From assembly GCA_030641485.1 (NCBI GenBank), contig DAOWHJ010000075.1, positions 1-7,057 on the forward strand: a stretch of 7,057 bases of DNA. Reading direction: 5' to 3'. Position 1 is the stretch's first letter; each line of letters starts with the position of its first letter. Shown here in pieces: positions 1-5,810 of the stretch. The translations under genes and the position numbers were made by a program. The notes under the pieces are model-generated. The model did no database searches. It was not told the DNA's origin and was given only the letters and a program-made list of their open reading frames with translations. Source of the DNA: Pseudomonadota bacterium. GTDB lineage: Bacteria; Desulfobacterota; Anaeroferrophillalia; Anaeroferrophillales; Tharpellaceae.

Positions 1-120
1 CATGTCGCCGAATATCAAGGAATTATTTTAGAGCACTGAAAACTAAAAAAGCCGGCTCAATTGAGCCGGCTTTTTTAGTTTTCAGTGCTCTAAAATAATT
101 CCTTGATATTCGGCGACATG
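1..120. repeat. Perfect 120-bp palindrome (inverted repeat without spacer) at window edge
   Basis: Bases 1-60 are the exact reverse complement of bases 61-120, with the axis between 60 and 61 and no mismatch. The right arm holds the last 12 codons and stop of the methyltransferase gene (minus strand). The left arm therefore carries the same 12 codons and TGA on the plus strand at 1-39, read outward-in from beyond the window. Only the central part, about 45-76, is expected of a normal terminator; another 44 perfectly mirrored bases on each side, including coding sequence, are not. The palindrome reaches base 1, so its true length is unknown if sequence continues to the left. The likeliest cause is assembly fold-back at the hairpin. 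The alternatives are a real inverted duplication with a convergent gene copy, or a hairpin end of a linear molecule. Confidence 0.95.
45..76 (-). terminator. Intrinsic terminator after the methyltransferase gene (symmetrical, could act in both directions)
   Basis: Reading the minus strand, six A are followed by an 8-bp stem GCCGGCTC, an AATT loop, the matching GAGCCGGC, and six T. The A and T runs can pair too and lengthen the stem. It begins five bases past the TGA at 84-82, where the end of a five-gene operon is expected. The A run and T run make it symmetrical, so it could also stop plus-strand transcription. If the surrounding palindrome is an assembly artefact, this core may still be genuine, but its left half would then have been seen only through the mirrored arm. 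Confidence 0.75.
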
Positions 121-1074
121 TTCATAAAATTCAAGAAAAATTTCCTGCTCTTCGCTAACCGGCTTCTGTGATGTGAGGAGATAGTTGATCTCATCATCAA
201 ATCTGATGTTAATGAGATCCATCAGGTGAAAACGGTTGACCTTGAAATTTAGGCTTTTGGCAACTTGTTCCATATGATCAAAGCGGATATTATATTCATC
301 ATGATCTTTGAGTTGAATCTGGCGCGGGTTACGATCAGCAAGAGGCTGGATGGCGGGAAAGATGGAGAAAGGGTAGGGTAGAGTCGTATCGCAGCCGTGT
401 TCGGTAATAAAGGTCCGGGCAACTTTTGTCTTGGCCAGGCGTTCGATAAAGATCAGAGCGCCGTAGTTTAAATTGAAGGTTTCTGGTAGGTCATTGAGAT
501 CTAGATCATAGGTTTCGACCAAACGGGCAGCTTCTGCAAGCAGATCTTTTTCATTAAGAGAGGCTGGCGACAAGTTTGGAAGAGGCGCATATTGAGATTG
601 TCTGAGGGAGCGGGTCAGTGCCTTTTTTGAGAGTTTGGTAATGGTCGGAAAATCACCAATAATTTCATTCAGGATGAGCAGATCAACTGGTTGTTGTTTA
701 AGGCTTGGCAGCCAGTTGAAAATATCCTGACAGTGAAATGATATGGGAAATTGTTTTAGGTGCTTTTGCTGCTCTTTTAGGAGTGCTGGCGAAATGTCAA
801 CCATATTGACCTGCTGCGGCTGTAAAACCGTAAGCAGAGCGGCCATTAAGGTTCCGTAACCGCCACCAATTTCAACGATCTTTTCACAATCAGTTGCCAA
901 AGAGGTCGACTCGAGTAAAAATTTGCCAACCAGATTTCCGTAAGCCAAAGGCTTTTGCAACGCTTTTGCAAAAGTGCCGTTACCATCCCCCAAACTTTGG
1001 CAAATCGTCATCTCCCAAAGCAGGCTCGGATATTCACCGGTATAATAATCGCTGGTAAGGTTAAGTTCAGGCAC
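82..1074 (-). CDS. SAM-dependent methyltransferase, MidA/DUF185-like (330 aa)
   Basis: Probable cytoplasmic class I SAM-dependent methyltransferase. Motif I is VEIGGGYG at residues 67-74. The acidic residue after strand 2 is D93 in MVDISPALL. A further acidic position is D117 in FHCQDIF. The motif IV region is VDLLILNEIIGDFP at 130-143. The E-I-G-x-G-x-G-T-L, D-I-S-P-A-L and N-E-x-x-G-D-x-P signatures resemble the MidA/NDUFAF7 family, whose members are protein arginine methyltransferases linked to respiratory complex I assembly in eukaryotes. A substrate cannot be read from this sequence, and the resemblance is by motif only. The start is GTG: an in-frame TAA lies eight codons upstream with no other start codon between, and the next ATG is codon 22. 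No clear Shine-Dalgarno is visible. It is the last gene of the run, 44 bases after the HIT gene and followed by a terminator. Its final 12 codons lie in the 120-bp palindrome. Confidence 0.75.
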   Translation of the reverse strand: MPELNLTSDYYTGEYPSLLWEMTICQSLGDGNGTFAKALQKPLAYGNLVGKFLLESTSLATDCEKIVEIGGGYGTLMAALLTVLQPQQVNMVDISPALLKEQQKHLKQFPISFHCQDIFNWLPSLKQQPVDLLILNEIIGDFPTITKLSKKALTRSLRQSQYAPLPNLSPASLNEKDLLAEAARLVETYDLDLNDLPETFNLNYGALIFIERLAKTKVARTFITEHGCDTTLPYPFSIFPAIQPLADRNPRQIQLKDHDEYNIRFDHMEQVAKSLNFKVNRFHLMDLINIRFDDEINYLLTSQKPVSEEQEIFLEFYEHVAEYQGIILEH

Positions 1075-1118
1075 TTTGGGTAATAAGTTATATTAGATGT
1101 TGTAGTAGAAACTTGCCG

Positions 1119-1457
1119 TTAGGCGCGGAGTTGGCGGCCGCCAATTAGGTGATAGTGAACATGAAAAACGACCTGGCCGCCCTCTTTGTTGGTATTGGCA
1201 AGAACCCGGTAACCACTCTCGGCGACCCCGAACTCAAGCGCCAGCTTTTTTATAGCGACATGTATATCGGCAATAATTCCCATCTCATTGTCGGGAATAT
1301 CATTAAGGGTCGGGTAATGCTTTTTCGGGACAATTAAAAGGTGAACCGGAGCCTTGGGGTGGATATCTTTGAACGCGTATAAGGTATCATCTTCATAGAC
1401 TTTATCTGAAGGGATTTCCCCTTTAATGATTTTGCAAAAAAGACAGTCAGAATTCAT
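1119..1457 (-). CDS. HIT-family (histidine triad) nucleotide-binding protein, Hint-like
   Basis: Small cytoplasmic nucleotide hydrolase/transferase of the histidine triad superfamily. Hint enzymes typically cleave purine nucleoside phosphoramidates and adenylylated substrates; the natural substrate here is not evident. The N-terminus has the family's D-C-L-F-C-K-I-I and G-E-I-P-S signatures, then the conserved F-K-D-I and P-V-H-L-L-I-V-P-K-K-H segments. The C-terminal catalytic triad H-V-H-Y-H is followed by LIGGR. Both Cys of the C-x-x-C pair are present, as in zinc-binding members. Length (112 aa) is normal for the family. I prefer the ATG at 1457 because GGAG sits six bases upstream of it and most relatives begin just before D-C-x-F-C. 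The ATG at 1469 would add MEKT but overlaps that GGAG and has only a weak site of its own. It follows ilvD by 17 bases, in the same orientation. Confidence 0.93.
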   Translation of the reverse strand: MNSDCLFCKIIKGEIPSDKVYEDDTLYAFKDIHPKAPVHLLIVPKKHYPTLNDIPDNEMGIIADIHVAIKKLALEFGVAESGYRVLANTNKEGGQVVFHVHYHLIGGRQLRA

Positions 1458-1463
1458 TGTTTT

Positions 1464-1467
1464 CTCC
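1464..1467 (-). promoter_or_regulatory. Ribosome binding site deciding the HIT gene start
   Basis: GGAG on the minus strand, six bases before the ATG at 1457-1455. An upstream in-frame ATG at 1469-1467 shares a base with this site, so using that ATG would put the Shine-Dalgarno inside the coding region. This favours the 112-aa product over the 116-aa one. Confidence 0.55.
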
Positions 1468-1474
1468 ATTTCAA

Positions 1475-3139
1475 TTATTCCATTACCGCACCTTTGGCGG
1501 CCGAGCCGACTTGACGGGCGTAGCGAGCAAGATAGCCTTTTTTTATTTTTGCTTCAGGCTTGCGCCAGTCAAGTTTTCGTTTTGTAAGTTCACTCTCAGC
1601 AACCAGGAGCTCAAGTGTGCGGCCCGGAATATCAATTTTTATCTGATCACCCTCTTCAACTAATCCGAGCAGGCCGCCAGCGTAAGCTTCAGGTGAAATA
1701 TGGCCGATAGCTGCCCCCCGGGTGCCACCAGAGAAACGACCATCAGTCAAAAGCGCAACTTCTTTGTCGAGGCCAATCCCGGCAAGGGCTGCGGTTGGTG
1801 AAAGCATCTCGCGCATTCCCGGGCCCCCTTGGGGGCCCTCATAGCGGATGACAATAACATCACCAGGATTGATTTGCTGATTGATGATGGCTGAAAATGC
1901 GGTCTCTTCGGAATTGAAAACTCGCGCAGGACCCTGGTGTTCCAGCATCTCATCAGCCACTGCCGACTGTTTAACTACGGCACCATCTAAAGCGAGGTTG
2001 CCAGATAGGATCGCAAGTCCACCGGTAGCATGATAAGGGTTGTCAAAGGGGCGAATGGTTTCGTGATTTTTAACCGTCACTGAGGGGTCAGAAATAATCT
2101 CGCCGATCGGTTTACCGCTAACACTTAAAGCATCTTCATTGAGTAAGCCTTGCTGGGCTAGGGTTTTCATGATTGCGGGAACCCCGCCGGCCTGATGCAA
2201 GTCTTCCATATGATCGGGGCCCCCAGGAGACATATTGCAGATATGGGGGGTTTTACTGCTGACCCGATTAAACTCTGCTAGAGGAAGTTCAATTCCTGCT
2301 TCGAAGGCGATAGCCGGGAGATGAAGAGAGGTGTTGGTGGAGCCGCCAAAAGCCATATCAACGGCGAGAGCGTTATGGAAGGCCTCTTTGGTTAAAATCT
2401 GGCGCATTGTAATGTTTTTTTCAACCAGATTCATCAAGGCTTCACCACTCGCTTTGGCTAGACGAATCCGGGCCGCATCGACTGCCAGAGTGGTTCCGTT
2501 GCCGGGTAGAGCAATGCCCAGAGCCTCAGTCAAACAGTTCATTGAGTTGGCGGTAAACATTCCGCTACAGGACCCGGCTCCGGGGCAGGCGGCATTTTCA
2601 AGTTCGAGGAGTTCAGCTTCACTTAGCTCACCAACCCTGACTTTACCCATTCCCTCAAAAACTGTAATCAGGTCGATCTCCTGGCCATTACAGACACCCG
2701 TGCGCATCGGTCCACCACTGATCACGATAGTCGGGAGATCAAGTCGGGCACCGGCCATAATCATACCGGGAACAATTTTGTCACAATTAGGTAATAGAAC
2801 CAGACCATCAAAGGGGTAGGCCCGGGCCATGCTCTCAACCGAATCAGCAATCAATTCACGTGAAGCGAGGGAGTATTTCATCCCTTCATGGCCCATGGCG
2901 ATGCCGTCACAGATACCGATAGTCGAAAACTCCATCGGGGTTCCGCCAGCCATACGAATGCCATCCTTGACGGCACTGCAGATTTTATCGAGGTGAATAT
3001 GGCCGGGAATTAATTCATTGGCCGATTGGGCGATGCCGATAATCGGGCGCTTAAGTTCGCTATCGGTATAGCCCATTGCTTTAAATAGGGCACGATGTGG
3101 GGCTCGTTCAATCCCTTTGGTCATTTGCTCGGAACGCAT
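1475..3139 (-). CDS. ilvD: Dihydroxy-acid dehydratase (IlvD, EC 4.2.1.9)
   Basis: Catalyses dehydration of 2,3-dihydroxy-isovalerate and 2,3-dihydroxy-3-methylvalerate to the 2-keto acids, the common third step of valine, leucine and isoleucine synthesis (cytoplasmic Fe-S enzyme). Full length at 554 aa. Visible family marks are E-R-A-P-H-R at 11-16, CDGIAMGHEGM at 77-87, PNCDKIVPGM at 117-126 (cluster ligand C119, metal-site lysine K121), PGAGSCSGMFTANSM at 186-200 (cluster ligand C191), YEGPQGGPGM at 433-442, and GRFSGGTRG at 467-475 with catalytic-base serine S470. The site that is cysteine in the [2Fe-2S] plant/mycobacterial enzymes (TPCN) is glycine here (IPGH, 44-47), as in E. coli IlvD, which suggests an oxygen-sensitive cluster. 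The start is supported by AGAGGAG upstream. It lies ten bases after a lipoprotein gene, with no other ilv gene in view and no leader peptide or attenuator seen. Confidence 0.97.
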   Translation of the reverse strand: MRSEQMTKGIERAPHRALFKAMGYTDSELKRPIIGIAQSANELIPGHIHLDKICSAVKDGIRMAGGTPMEFSTIGICDGIAMGHEGMKYSLASRELIADSVESMARAYPFDGLVLLPNCDKIVPGMIMAGARLDLPTIVISGGPMRTGVCNGQEIDLITVFEGMGKVRVGELSEAELLELENAACPGAGSCSGMFTANSMNCLTEALGIALPGNGTTLAVDAARIRLAKASGEALMNLVEKNITMRQILTKEAFHNALAVDMAFGGSTNTSLHLPAIAFEAGIELPLAEFNRVSSKTPHICNMSPGGPDHMEDLHQAGGVPAIMKTLAQQGLLNEDALSVSGKPIGEIISDPSVTVKNHETIRPFDNPYHATGGLAILSGNLALDGAVVKQSAVADEMLEHQGPARVFNSEETAFSAIINQQINPGDVIVIRYEGPQGGPGMREMLSPTAALAGIGLDKEVALLTDGRFSGGTRGAAIGHISPEAYAGGLLGLVEEGDQIKIDIPGRTLELLVAESELTKRKLDWRKPEAKIKKGYLARYARQVGSAAKGAVME

Positions 3140-3149
3140 GATAATTATT

Positions 3150-4244
3150 TTACTCCTCTGGAGCCTCTTCTATTTCCACCGCCCAAGCTTCAGAAAAATC
3201 AGTTGAGAGAGGGGTGCGGGCCTGTGCTAAACTGCCGTCAGCAGCAAAGAAATCGACTACGGAAACCGAACCCAACGGTTCAGTAAAGCGGAAGCCCAAA
3301 CTGTTTTTATTCTGAGGATCGCTAATGGCCACAGCTTTGGCGAAGACCTGCAATTCACGCCCATAGTTAAGATCACTACGATGTCCGGCATCTAAGATGT
3401 AGTTGTCATTTTCCCGGCGATTTTTGATTTTGCACCACCATGAAGTTGAAGCAACCAGACGGAGCAAGGGGGCCGGCTTAGGGGGAACCAGCGGGCGTAT
3501 AAGTTTGCCATTCAGGTGCGCGCGAAAAGTGAAAGTGGCGACATTATTACCAGTTTGAGCATCAATCCACGTGCAAGTGTAAAAGTGACAATGGCGGCCC
3601 GGGCTGGTGGTCAGAAAAAGAACAAATTGAACCGGTGCTGGGACTCGGCCCTGTTTCAGCCAGCTCTTGACCGCTTGGGTGATTTCATTGGGCTGATTCA
3701 GCAGGCGGCCCTGATCGCGCAGGGTCAGGTTTTGTGATTCGAGTATACGAACGGGGAGAGCTTTTTCAAGCTCAAGGCCAAGCAAGGTTGCAATCTCAGG
3801 CTGAATCGCCGTAACTCGGGTCGGAAAGAGAAGCGCCCGACGGCGGAGTGGCAAAATCGTTTGCGGGGTTTCGGTCAGTTGTTCTGCAACACTGTTTTGG
3901 GGCGAGGCTAAGTTGCTGGCGTTAGCCTCATCAACCGTTTCGACCACCGCAACTGCAGATTCAGGTTGGGGTAGGTTGAGCGTACAGGCTTCATATTTAC
4001 CACTTCGATAGACCGAGCTTGGCACCCAGAGGGTAGGTTCGGCATCATCATCTGCACTGGCATCAGGATTGTTAACCCGAACGTAGACAACCTCTCGAAC
4101 CTCCATGGTCTCAACTAAATCACGACTAAGCGGAAATGTATCAATTTCCTGTCGCGGCAAAAAAGGAATAGCACAGCCCGCCAACATAAGGAGCAAAATG
4201 GTGGCCAACAAGTGGCCACATGGAGTCAATTGTTTATTATTCAC
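3150..4244 (-). CDS. Outer-membrane lipoprotein with CsgG/FlgT-like fold and conserved C-terminal domain (364 aa), second of a paralogous pair
   Basis: Function not known. Residues 1-23 form a signal peptide ending in the lipobox L-A-G-C. C24 would be lipidated, and Ala at +2 favours the outer membrane in Lol-type sorting. Residues about 60-130 are acidic and low in complexity, probably a linker. A folded domain follows (134-260): it opens with RRRAL, has a hydrophobic strand VQFVLFL (205-211) and then W-I-D-A-Q-T-G (226-232), the l-i-D-x-x-T-G pattern of CsgG/LpoB/FlgT-type domains. The C-terminal domain (about 271-358) holds ILDAG (283-287), ISDPQNKNSLG (307-317) and VSVVDFFAADG (327-337), matching the neighbouring 426-aa lipoprotein position for position. 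Start is GTG, six bases after that gene's TAG, with no convincing Shine-Dalgarno, so translation is probably coupled. The next ATG is codon 20, inside the signal peptide. A periplasmic envelope or assembly role is inferred from architecture only. Confidence 0.7.
   Translation of the reverse strand: MNNKQLTPCGHLLATILLLMLAGCAIPFLPRQEIDTFPLSRDLVETMEVREVVYVRVNNPDASADDDAEPTLWVPSSVYRSGKYEACTLNLPQPESAVAVVETVDEANASNLASPQNSVAEQLTETPQTILPLRRRALLFPTRVTAIQPEIATLLGLELEKALPVRILESQNLTLRDQGRLLNQPNEITQAVKSWLKQGRVPAPVQFVLFLTTSPGRHCHFYTCTWIDAQTGNNVATFTFRAHLNGKLIRPLVPPKPAPLLRLVASTSWWCKIKNRRENDNYILDAGHRSDLNYGRELQVFAKAVAISDPQNKNSLGFRFTEPLGSVSVVDFFAADGSLAQARTPLSTDFSEAWAVEIEEAPEE
3154..3160 (-). promoter_or_regulatory. 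ilvD ribosome binding site with long spacing
   Basis: AGAGGAG on the minus strand overlaps the last codons of the upstream lipoprotein gene, whose TAA is at 3152-3150. It lies 14 bases before the ilvD ATG, longer than the usual 5-9. No closer start codon in the right frame exists, and the conserved protein begins normally, so the long spacing is real. Translation may be tuned down or coupled to the upstream gene. Confidence 0.6.
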
Positions 4245-4250
4245 TAACTG

Positions 4251-5531
4251 CTATTCGACCGCTTTAACCATGTCATCCTGAGTGAATTTTCCCGCGGCCA
4301 GAGGTTCGCAGATGGCGCCATCAAGTCCGAAAAAGTCAACAACCTTTACGGTTCCTTTAAGTGCTCCCTGGGCTTTTCCCAGAGAAAGTTTACTGTTTGG
4401 ATCTGTAATCTCGGTTCCCTTGGCATAGATGCGCAAGTTCTGACCCGCTTGGAGGCCACTTAAGCGACCCGCATTGATTAAAATTCGTTTCTTTTCAACC
4501 TTGATTACCCGGGCACTCCAGTCGATCATCCGGACGTGATTCGCGAGGCTATCAACTACCTGTTCCGCACCCGGTGTGGCCGGGTTAAGGTTGTAGCTTT
4601 TAACTGGATAACCGGTGCTGCTATCGATCAGCTGCAACTCAACCTGCTGGGTCGGGGCTGCGTAGGCACCAGCAGCAAAGTTGGCGGCAAAGTGGACTCT
4701 TTCAAGAATGATAACCTGGGCTCCAAGCTCTTGTCCCATTTTGCTGAGACGTGAATGTGCGTCCAGTGATTGTGAAAAGGACATGTGGGCTTCGTTGTAG
4801 CGCTCAATTGCCTCTTTGGGAATCAGGTTGATTCCGGGAGCCTGGGTTAACCGTTGATAAATTTTCTGGCTGAACGGGTCTTGTGGTGTCGTTGTTAAAC
4901 CACGTTGCGGGTAGCTGATAATATAGAGGGCTTTGCGTTTGATGCCTGTGAAAGTTAAGTTGTCATTTTGCGGAGAGCCAAAGAAGGCCCCGCCGGCACC
5001 ATTGTTGGCGCTCAGGTCACTCTGTTCCAGGCCGCCATTGAAATTAGCTCCGCCCTGGTTGGCCGGGTAGGCCCCGTAGGCGCTCTGAGTGGCAGCGCCG
5101 TAAGGGGCTGCTGGTTGACCATAAGCATTTGCGCTAGCACCATATTGGGGTTGTTGAGCCCCATAGGTTGCTGGCATTCCCGGGTTCTGACCACCGTAAC
5201 CAGGGCTTGCATTAAGGGCATAGTTGGTATTCGGATTGTATGGTTGTCCCGGTTGAAAGGCTCCGGGGCTGGCGGCTGTGGGATTCTGTCCATAGGTTTG
5301 AGCTTGGGCGTATTGATTGCCATAAGCACCCGGTGCTTGATATTGGTTCGGTTGTACAGGTTGAGGGGCCTGGGAGCCACTGTACTGGGGTTCATCTTCA
5401 ACCTGGGTTGCTTCCTGAACCAACGGCTCCTCTTCCTGAACCTCTTCACTCCCGAAAAAAGGAATATGCCAGCTACAAGCACTGATTGAAAAAGCCATAA
5501 CAATAATTACTAGCAATATCTTTCTATTCAT
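4251..5531 (-). CDS. Outer-membrane lipoprotein with long uncharged Q/Y/G/A/P/N linker and CsgG/FlgT-like C-terminal region (426 aa)
   Basis: Function not known. The signal peptide (1-18) ends at an I-S-A-C lipobox. C19 is the lipid anchor, and Ser at +2 suggests outer-membrane sorting. After an acidic stretch (29-47), residues 48-168 contain no D, E, K, R or H and are made almost wholly of Q, Y, G, A, P, N, S and T, with 14 tyrosines. From 198 (KRKAL) a folded alpha/beta domain runs to about 340, with LGAQVIILERV (269-279) and VELQLIDSSTG (297-307), as in CsgG, LpoB and FlgT-type proteins. The C-terminal domain (341-426) has ILINAGRLSGLQAGQ (350-364), ITDPNSKLSLG (375-385) and VKVVDFFGLDG (395-405), and recurs in the next gene. 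AGGAG lies nine bases upstream of the ATG. It is the first gene of the probable five-gene operon. The linker could span the periplasm, as in LpoB; that is an inference. Confidence 0.75.
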   Translation of the reverse strand: MNRKILLVIIVMAFSISACSWHIPFFGSEEVQEEEPLVQEATQVEDEPQYSGSQAPQPVQPNQYQAPGAYGNQYAQAQTYGQNPTAASPGAFQPGQPYNPNTNYALNASPGYGGQNPGMPATYGAQQPQYGASANAYGQPAAPYGAATQSAYGAYPANQGGANFNGGLEQSDLSANNGAGGAFFGSPQNDNLTFTGIKRKALYIISYPQRGLTTTPQDPFSQKIYQRLTQAPGINLIPKEAIERYNEAHMSFSQSLDAHSRLSKMGQELGAQVIILERVHFAANFAAGAYAAPTQQVELQLIDSSTGYPVKSYNLNPATPGAEQVVDSLANHVRMIDWSARVIKVEKKRILINAGRLSGLQAGQNLRIYAKGTEITDPNSKLSLGKAQGALKGTVKVVDFFGLDGAICEPLAAGKFTQDDMVKAVE

Positions 5532-5697
5532 CTTCTTGCTCTCCTGAAAATAAGGGGTAAATTTTTATTTTATCAGGCCCAGTAGCGGGCGTAGATACGC
5601 GGTTATTTCGTCGATACAGTGTTTGAAATGTCGACTCTTAAAGCATTGGGTGCTATCGCACAGTTTAGATTATTTTTCAATTCATTTTTGCTGTAGT
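5532..5697 (-). promoter_or_regulatory. Leader and probable promoter region of the lipoprotein-ilvD-HIT-methyltransferase operon
   Basis: This is the only sizeable gap upstream of the five-gene run, so its promoter is expected here, unless transcription continues from the guanylyltransferase gene. No convincing -35/-10 pair stands out. On the minus strand the best partial matches are TTGAAA followed after 17 bases by GATAGC, and an isolated TAAAAT around 5568-5573 with no good -35. Two short dyads are present: GTGC-GATA-GCAC (5650-5661) and GCGTA-GA-TACGC (5589-5600). Either could be an operator half-site pair or chance. The ribosome binding site AGGAG is at 5541-5545. Confidence 0.3.
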
Positions 5698-5807
5698 TAG
5701 TGCCTGACCGAAAACCTGACAATTTTCTTGAGTGCAAGGCAGGCGAGGATTAAAATTTGAGCCTAACACCGCAATCGAGGAAATTGGCGGTTTTCGGTTA
5801 AGCACTA
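5698..5807. repeat. 110-bp segment with 19-bp terminal inverted repeats; MITE-like element or large 3' hairpin
   Basis: The left end TAGTGCCTGACCGAAAACC (5698-5716) and the reverse complement of the right end (5789-5807) agree at 17 of 19 positions. Beyond these ends the match stops. Both ends carry TA outermost, consistent with a TA target duplication, though the TA is also part of the repeat. There is no coding sequence between the ends. An inner dyad, ACCGCAAT (5768-5775) with ATTGGCGGT (5783-5791, one bulged G), is followed by TTTTC on the plus strand. The right end lies three bases past the guanylyltransferase stop codon. A miniature inverted-repeat element, IS remnant or transcript-end hairpin would all fit. 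Copy number elsewhere in the genome is the deciding fact and cannot be seen here. Confidence 0.5.
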
Positions 5808-5810
5808 GGT

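Noticed and set aside
1075..1118. Possible promoter or terminator between the HIT and methyltransferase genes
   Set aside because: The 44 bases are AT-rich but contain no hairpin with a T run and no clear promoter hexamer pair.
1131..1144. 14-bp perfect palindrome TTGGCGGCCGCCAA near the end of the HIT gene
   Set aside because: It encodes the conserved I-G-G-R-Q segment after the histidine triad; codon choice explains it, and there is no T run to make a terminator.
1149..1337. 62-codon plus-strand open frame opposite the HIT gene
   Set aside because: It is a shadow of the HIT coding sequence, with no ribosome binding site or domain of its own.
1821..1838. Very GC-rich hairpin (8-bp stem, 2-base centre) inside ilvD
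   Set aside because: It encodes the conserved E-G-P-Q-G-G-P-G motif; runs of Gly and Pro codons (GGN, CCN) give such self-complementarity automatically.
2331..2819. 162-codon open frame on the plus strand opposite ilvD
   Set aside because: It is antisense to highly conserved ilvD sequence, shows no recognisable domain, and is typical of open frames opposite GC-rich genes.
4201..4218. Direct repeat GTGGCCA twice in the signal peptide region of the second lipoprotein gene
   Set aside because: Only two 7-base copies, within hydrophobic signal peptide codons; chance is a sufficient explanation.
4968..5503. Long open frames on both strands (about 160-170 codons) overlapping the low-complexity part of the first lipoprotein gene
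   Set aside because: They come from the repetitive base composition of the Q/Y/G/A/P linker. Neither has a recognisable domain, and the lipoprotein frame has a proper signal peptide, ribosome binding site and conserved C-terminus.
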